From UBA6522 sp963664945 (GTDB lineage Bacteria; Pseudomonadota; Gammaproteobacteria; Steroidobacterales; Rariloculaceae): a stretch of DNA of 64,000 nt. The notes under the pieces are model-generated. The model searched no databases. It had not been told where the DNA came from and saw only the letters and a program-made list of their open reading frames with translations. The stretch is from the NCBI GenBank assembly GCA_963664945.1, contig OY761822.1:1922001-1986000 (forward strand), written 5' to 3'. Positions 61,569-64,000 of this stretch are shown here, in pieces (position 1 is the first letter of the stretch; each line of letters starts with the position of its first letter). A program made the translations under genes and the position numbers.

Positions 61569-64000
61569 TAGCAGCTCCGGAAAAATCCAATTCAAACACG
61601 TACCGCCGTCCTCGATCATTTCGGTCTGGAAGAAGCATGATTCCGCATGACTCGGAGTCGAGAAGTTGACGGACGACGAAGAGTCCGAGGCCTCGCCCTT
61701 CACCGCTGCGCTTCGTTGTGACGAATGGCTCGAAAAGGGCGTCCTCGACTCTCTCTTCGACTCCTCGTCCATTGTCGCGGACTGTCACAACGGGCGCGTC
61801 CACGATGATCGTGATCTCGGCGTTCTCCACGGTGCCCGCTCGGACCGCCTCCTTGAGCCAGTACTGAGCGTTGAGGATCAGATTGTCGAATATCTGAGTC
61901 AGTTTGCCCTCGTTCATATTTACCGTGAAATCTGGTGAGCGGCTTCGTACAACCACCTTGATCCCATTCGGGGCAAGTGTCTCGTTATGAAACTCAGCGA
62001 GTTCCTTTGCCCAAGACGACACGTTGATCGGCTCTCTTCGCTCACGGAGGTAGCGAAGCGAGGGAGTCAGATGTGCAAGCTGCTTGCGCATTGCGGCAAC
62101 GCTGGATCGAACATGCTCGATGTATGCGACTATGGATGCCTTACGAGCGCCCTTGTCCAAGGCTCGAAGCAACTGCGTACTCTTTCTGGCGAGCCGATCA
62201 GCGATGTTGTGAATCTCGTGGGACAGCGCTTCCGCGGTCAGTCCGAGGCTAATGCTCTCGTAGAGGGCAGATACTTGAGCATTTAGCGTCTCCCAGCGCC
62301 TGTCGAGAACCGTCCTCATGGCCTTCAACTCTGACGCGTTATCCAAAGTGGCGGAGACTTCCTCAAGCATCTTTTCTTTCCTCGCCGCTTCGATCGACAC
62401 AACCGAGAGTTCTTGCTCCAAGTTCTCTAGCGCCTTCGACGCCGGAGAATCCTCGTCGAGCGTCCTTCCCAACTCGTTTCGGACGTTTCCCAGCGTCTTG
62501 GCTGCCCCTTTCGTAGCCTTGCCAAGCGATCCGGTGTGCCGCTGCACTTTACGTTTCTCCGACGACAGCTTCCCAGCAATGTCGTCAATGCGTTGCGTAA
62601 CCGCCGAGTGTGGGTCCTCCGGAGCGACGCCCGCGTTCTGATCACGGTGCTCGTTTAGAAAACTGACCACACCGCGCCTGAGGAATTCTTGAGTGTCGCC
62701 GGCAAACCGTACAAATTCCGTCAACAGAGCGAAGAAATTCTCGTAGTGACGCGTTACCTGAAAACCTTCCCGGCTTGTCGTCTCAACAAGGTCGGGGTTG
62801 TTTCGAGCGCTGATCGCCACGAACCCCAGGACGTTACCCGGGCGAAGACCGTAGTACGATGCCGCTCCCGTCCATTGCCTGCCCAAGCCCAGCCAATCCT
62901 CTCCCACGCGGATGCCAAAGCCATCGCGGTACACGCGAATACCGGCAAGGTCCCGAACCAAGCGGCGGTATTCGGACTGGCGGCCGACGATATCGTCCTT
63001 GAAGTCGGATCTGTCGAGGGACACGTAATCCACTTCTCCGTTAAACGGTCCAGGATCGGCTGCCGAATTGTGGGTCCTCCTGACGCGGTCGAGGTCGTCC
63101 AGCAACCGCTCAGTTCCAAACTCGACGAACCACCCCTTACGTTCCGAAAGCACAAAATGGTCCGGTCGGCCCTTACCTGTCTTGCCAGCGAGAAACTCAT
63201 AAAGCGCCCGACCGTCGTCTTGTCGGTAGATAGAATTGAAGAGCATTTGATCGGACTTGCTTCTTGGCTGGAAATATCTCAGCCGCGCAACTCCCGAGAT
63301 GCGCAACGTTCGTCCGTCAAACTCAAACACGTACTTCAACAGCGCGGTCTCGCGTACCTTCTTCGCGATTTCAGCAAGCACCAGCTTCTTGCCGTCCACC
63401 GCCAAGCGCACGCGAAAGTCGCGCGCTGCCTGAAATGGGGAGATCATTCCCGAAAGCTTTCGCTGCAGGCCAAGGAGATGCTCCTCAGTCTGCCACTCTT
63501 CAGGCTCGCGGAGACCGGTCAGAATGAGCTTCGTCCCTTGCGGCTTGCCGCTTATCGAACTTTGCCTGTACCACACGGGTACCTCGCCGAGGCGTGAAGA
63601 GTCCCGGAAGTCCTCCCATGAGAACGCGATGAAGTGCTCGGTCGTCGGTTCCTCACGAGGTCTCGTAACGATCTCTACATTTCGCGCCAGCCGTTGACTT
63701 CCCAACCTGCCCAGTCCCTTGTCTCCTATCGGCGTTCGCCCGAGTCGTGTCACTTGCCCAGTGGCCTTTGCCTCGCGTTTCGGAGAGTTCGCTATCGTCA
63801 GCCAGCCGCGTCTGATTGTCGGCTCGCCCATCCCGTGGCCGTTGTCCTCAACGAGAATGGCGCCCGTCGCGTCGGTGTATTTTCGTCCCCAACGGTTCTT
63901 GGCACGTGTATCGATAGTGACACTCACCCACGTGGCGTCGGCGTCATAGCTGTTCTTTACCAACTCTACGAGCGCCTGCACGGAATCGGTGATGAGTTCC
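61561..64000 (-). CDS. Double-GHKL histidine-kinase-like ATPase (5' partial)
   Basis: At least 812 codons; the frame runs off the window (codons for ELITDSVQALVEL precede the first ATG/GTG). An N-terminal Hsp90/MutL-like GHKL domain has LVELVKNSYDADA, VEDNGHGM and IGDKGLGRLGSQRLA. A central part is followed by a long coiled coil (about KLSSEKRKVQRHTGSLG to EKMLEEVSATLDN), then a DHp-like helix LTAEALSHEIHNIADRL with the candidate phospho-His. The C-terminal histidine-kinase GHKL domain has LTQIFDNLILNAQYW, VRDNGRGV and EGRGLGLFVVRQLL. The two ATPase domains in one chain, plus the overlapping receiver gene, suggest an intracellular sensor kinase with a DNA- or protein-clamp half. No membrane segment is seen. 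Confidence 0.82.
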   Translation of the reverse strand, partial: ELITDSVQALVELVKNSYDADATWVSVTIDTRAKNRWGRKYTDATGAILVEDNGHGMGEPTIRRGWLTIANSPKREAKATGQVTRLGRTPIGDKGLGRLGSQRLARNVEIVTRPREEPTTEHFIAFSWEDFRDSSRLGEVPVWYRQSSISGKPQGTKLILTGLREPEEWQTEEHLLGLQRKLSGMISPFQAARDFRVRLAVDGKKLVLAEIAKKVRETALLKYVFEFDGRTLRISGVARLRYFQPRSKSDQMLFNSIYRQDDGRALYEFLAGKTGKGRPDHFVLSERKGWFVEFGTERLLDDLDRVRRTHNSAADPGPFNGEVDYVSLDRSDFKDDIVGRQSEYRRLVRDLAGIRVYRDGFGIRVGEDWLGLGRQWTGAASYYGLRPGNVLGFVAISARNNPDLVETTSREGFQVTRHYENFFALLTEFVRFAGDTQEFLRRGVVSFLNEHRDQNAGVAPEDPHSAVTQRIDDIAGKLSSEKRKVQRHTGSLGKATKGAAKTLGNVRNELGRTLDEDSPASKALENLEQELSVVSIEAARKEKMLEEVSATLDNASELKAMRTVLDRRWETLNAQVSALYESISLGLTAEALSHEIHNIADRLARKSTQLLRALDKGARKASIVAYIEHVRSSVAAMRKQLAHLTPSLRYLRERREPINVSSWAKELAEFHNETLAPNGIKVVVRSRSPDFTVNMNEGKLTQIFDNLILNAQYWLKEAVRAGTVENAEITIIVDAPVVTVRDNGRGVEERVEDALFEPFVTTKRSGEGRGLGLFVVRQLLDSESCGIMLLPDRNDRGRRYVFELDFSGAASG

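Noticed and set aside
61569..61772. The N-terminal extension of the receiver protein (68 codons)
   Set aside because: It reads the end of the kinase-like gene in another frame, is Ser-rich without structure, and a GTG with a good ribosome-binding site lies at 61568.

Overview
The window is high-GC DNA from a Gram-negative bacterium, most likely a gammaproteobacterium-like member of the Proteobacteria. The evidence is two TonB-dependent receptors, an autotransporter, lipoproteins with clear lipoboxes, cytochrome b561 with cytochrome c', and MobF-type relaxase and integrase remnants. I cannot resolve the genus from sequence alone.

Region 1 (1-13553) is the 3' part of one giant surface-protein gene. 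It encodes Calx-beta-type repeats, a Gly/Pro-rich linker and a C-terminal autotransporter beta-barrel. The gene contains a 3507-bp (1169-codon) tandem repeat in two full copies and one partial copy, with no difference that I could see.

Region 2 (about 13.6-29.0 kb) is a graveyard of mobile DNA. In order it holds a truncated IS21-type element, a serine-recombinase element, a truncated IS66 element, and an integrative/conjugative island remnant (relaxase, membrane protein, AlpA-like HTH, frameshifted HTH protein, tyrosine integrase). The serine-recombinase gene has been broken twice. One break is a 3496-bp TniA/TniB-like transposon with a 5-bp CATGG target duplication. The other is a Recombinase-In-Trio (RIT) element with 87-bp inverted repeats. 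Removing both restores a continuous 695-codon frame.

Region 3 (29.2-46.0 kb) is chromosomal-type metabolic DNA. It holds TonB receptor 1 followed by an M24-like peptidase, a JmjC/cupin protein, an amidohydrolase, an Asp/Glu-racemase-like protein and an M29/NicX-like protein. Then come TonB receptor 2, a DUF885 protein with a lipoprotein and a metallo-beta-lactamase-fold hydrolase, cytochrome b561 and c', and a carboxymuconolactone-decarboxylase-like protein. The two receptors and the DUF885 operon share a 17-bp palindrome of the form TTGTATA-N3-TATACAA at their promoters. This suggests one regulon for uptake and breakdown of peptide-like or cyclic amide/amine substrates.

Region 4 (46.0-64.0 kb) is a defence island of the MORC/MutL-type GHKL-ATPase restriction-modification kind. 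It encodes a C5 DNA methyltransferase, a Vsr-like endonuclease on the other strand, a GHKL ATPase, a Z1-domain SF2-like ATPase, a PD-(D/E)XK protein and an AIPR protein, joined by start-stop overlaps. Upstream lies a pair made of a double-GHKL histidine-kinase-like protein (running off the window) and a protein with a receiver-like domain. Two identical 2087-bp ISAs1-type elements, in inverted orientation and each with its own 10-bp target duplication, interrupt the methyltransferase and Z1 genes. Removing each restores the frame exactly. Each IS encodes a DUF4338 (DruA-like) domain fused to the DDE transposase.
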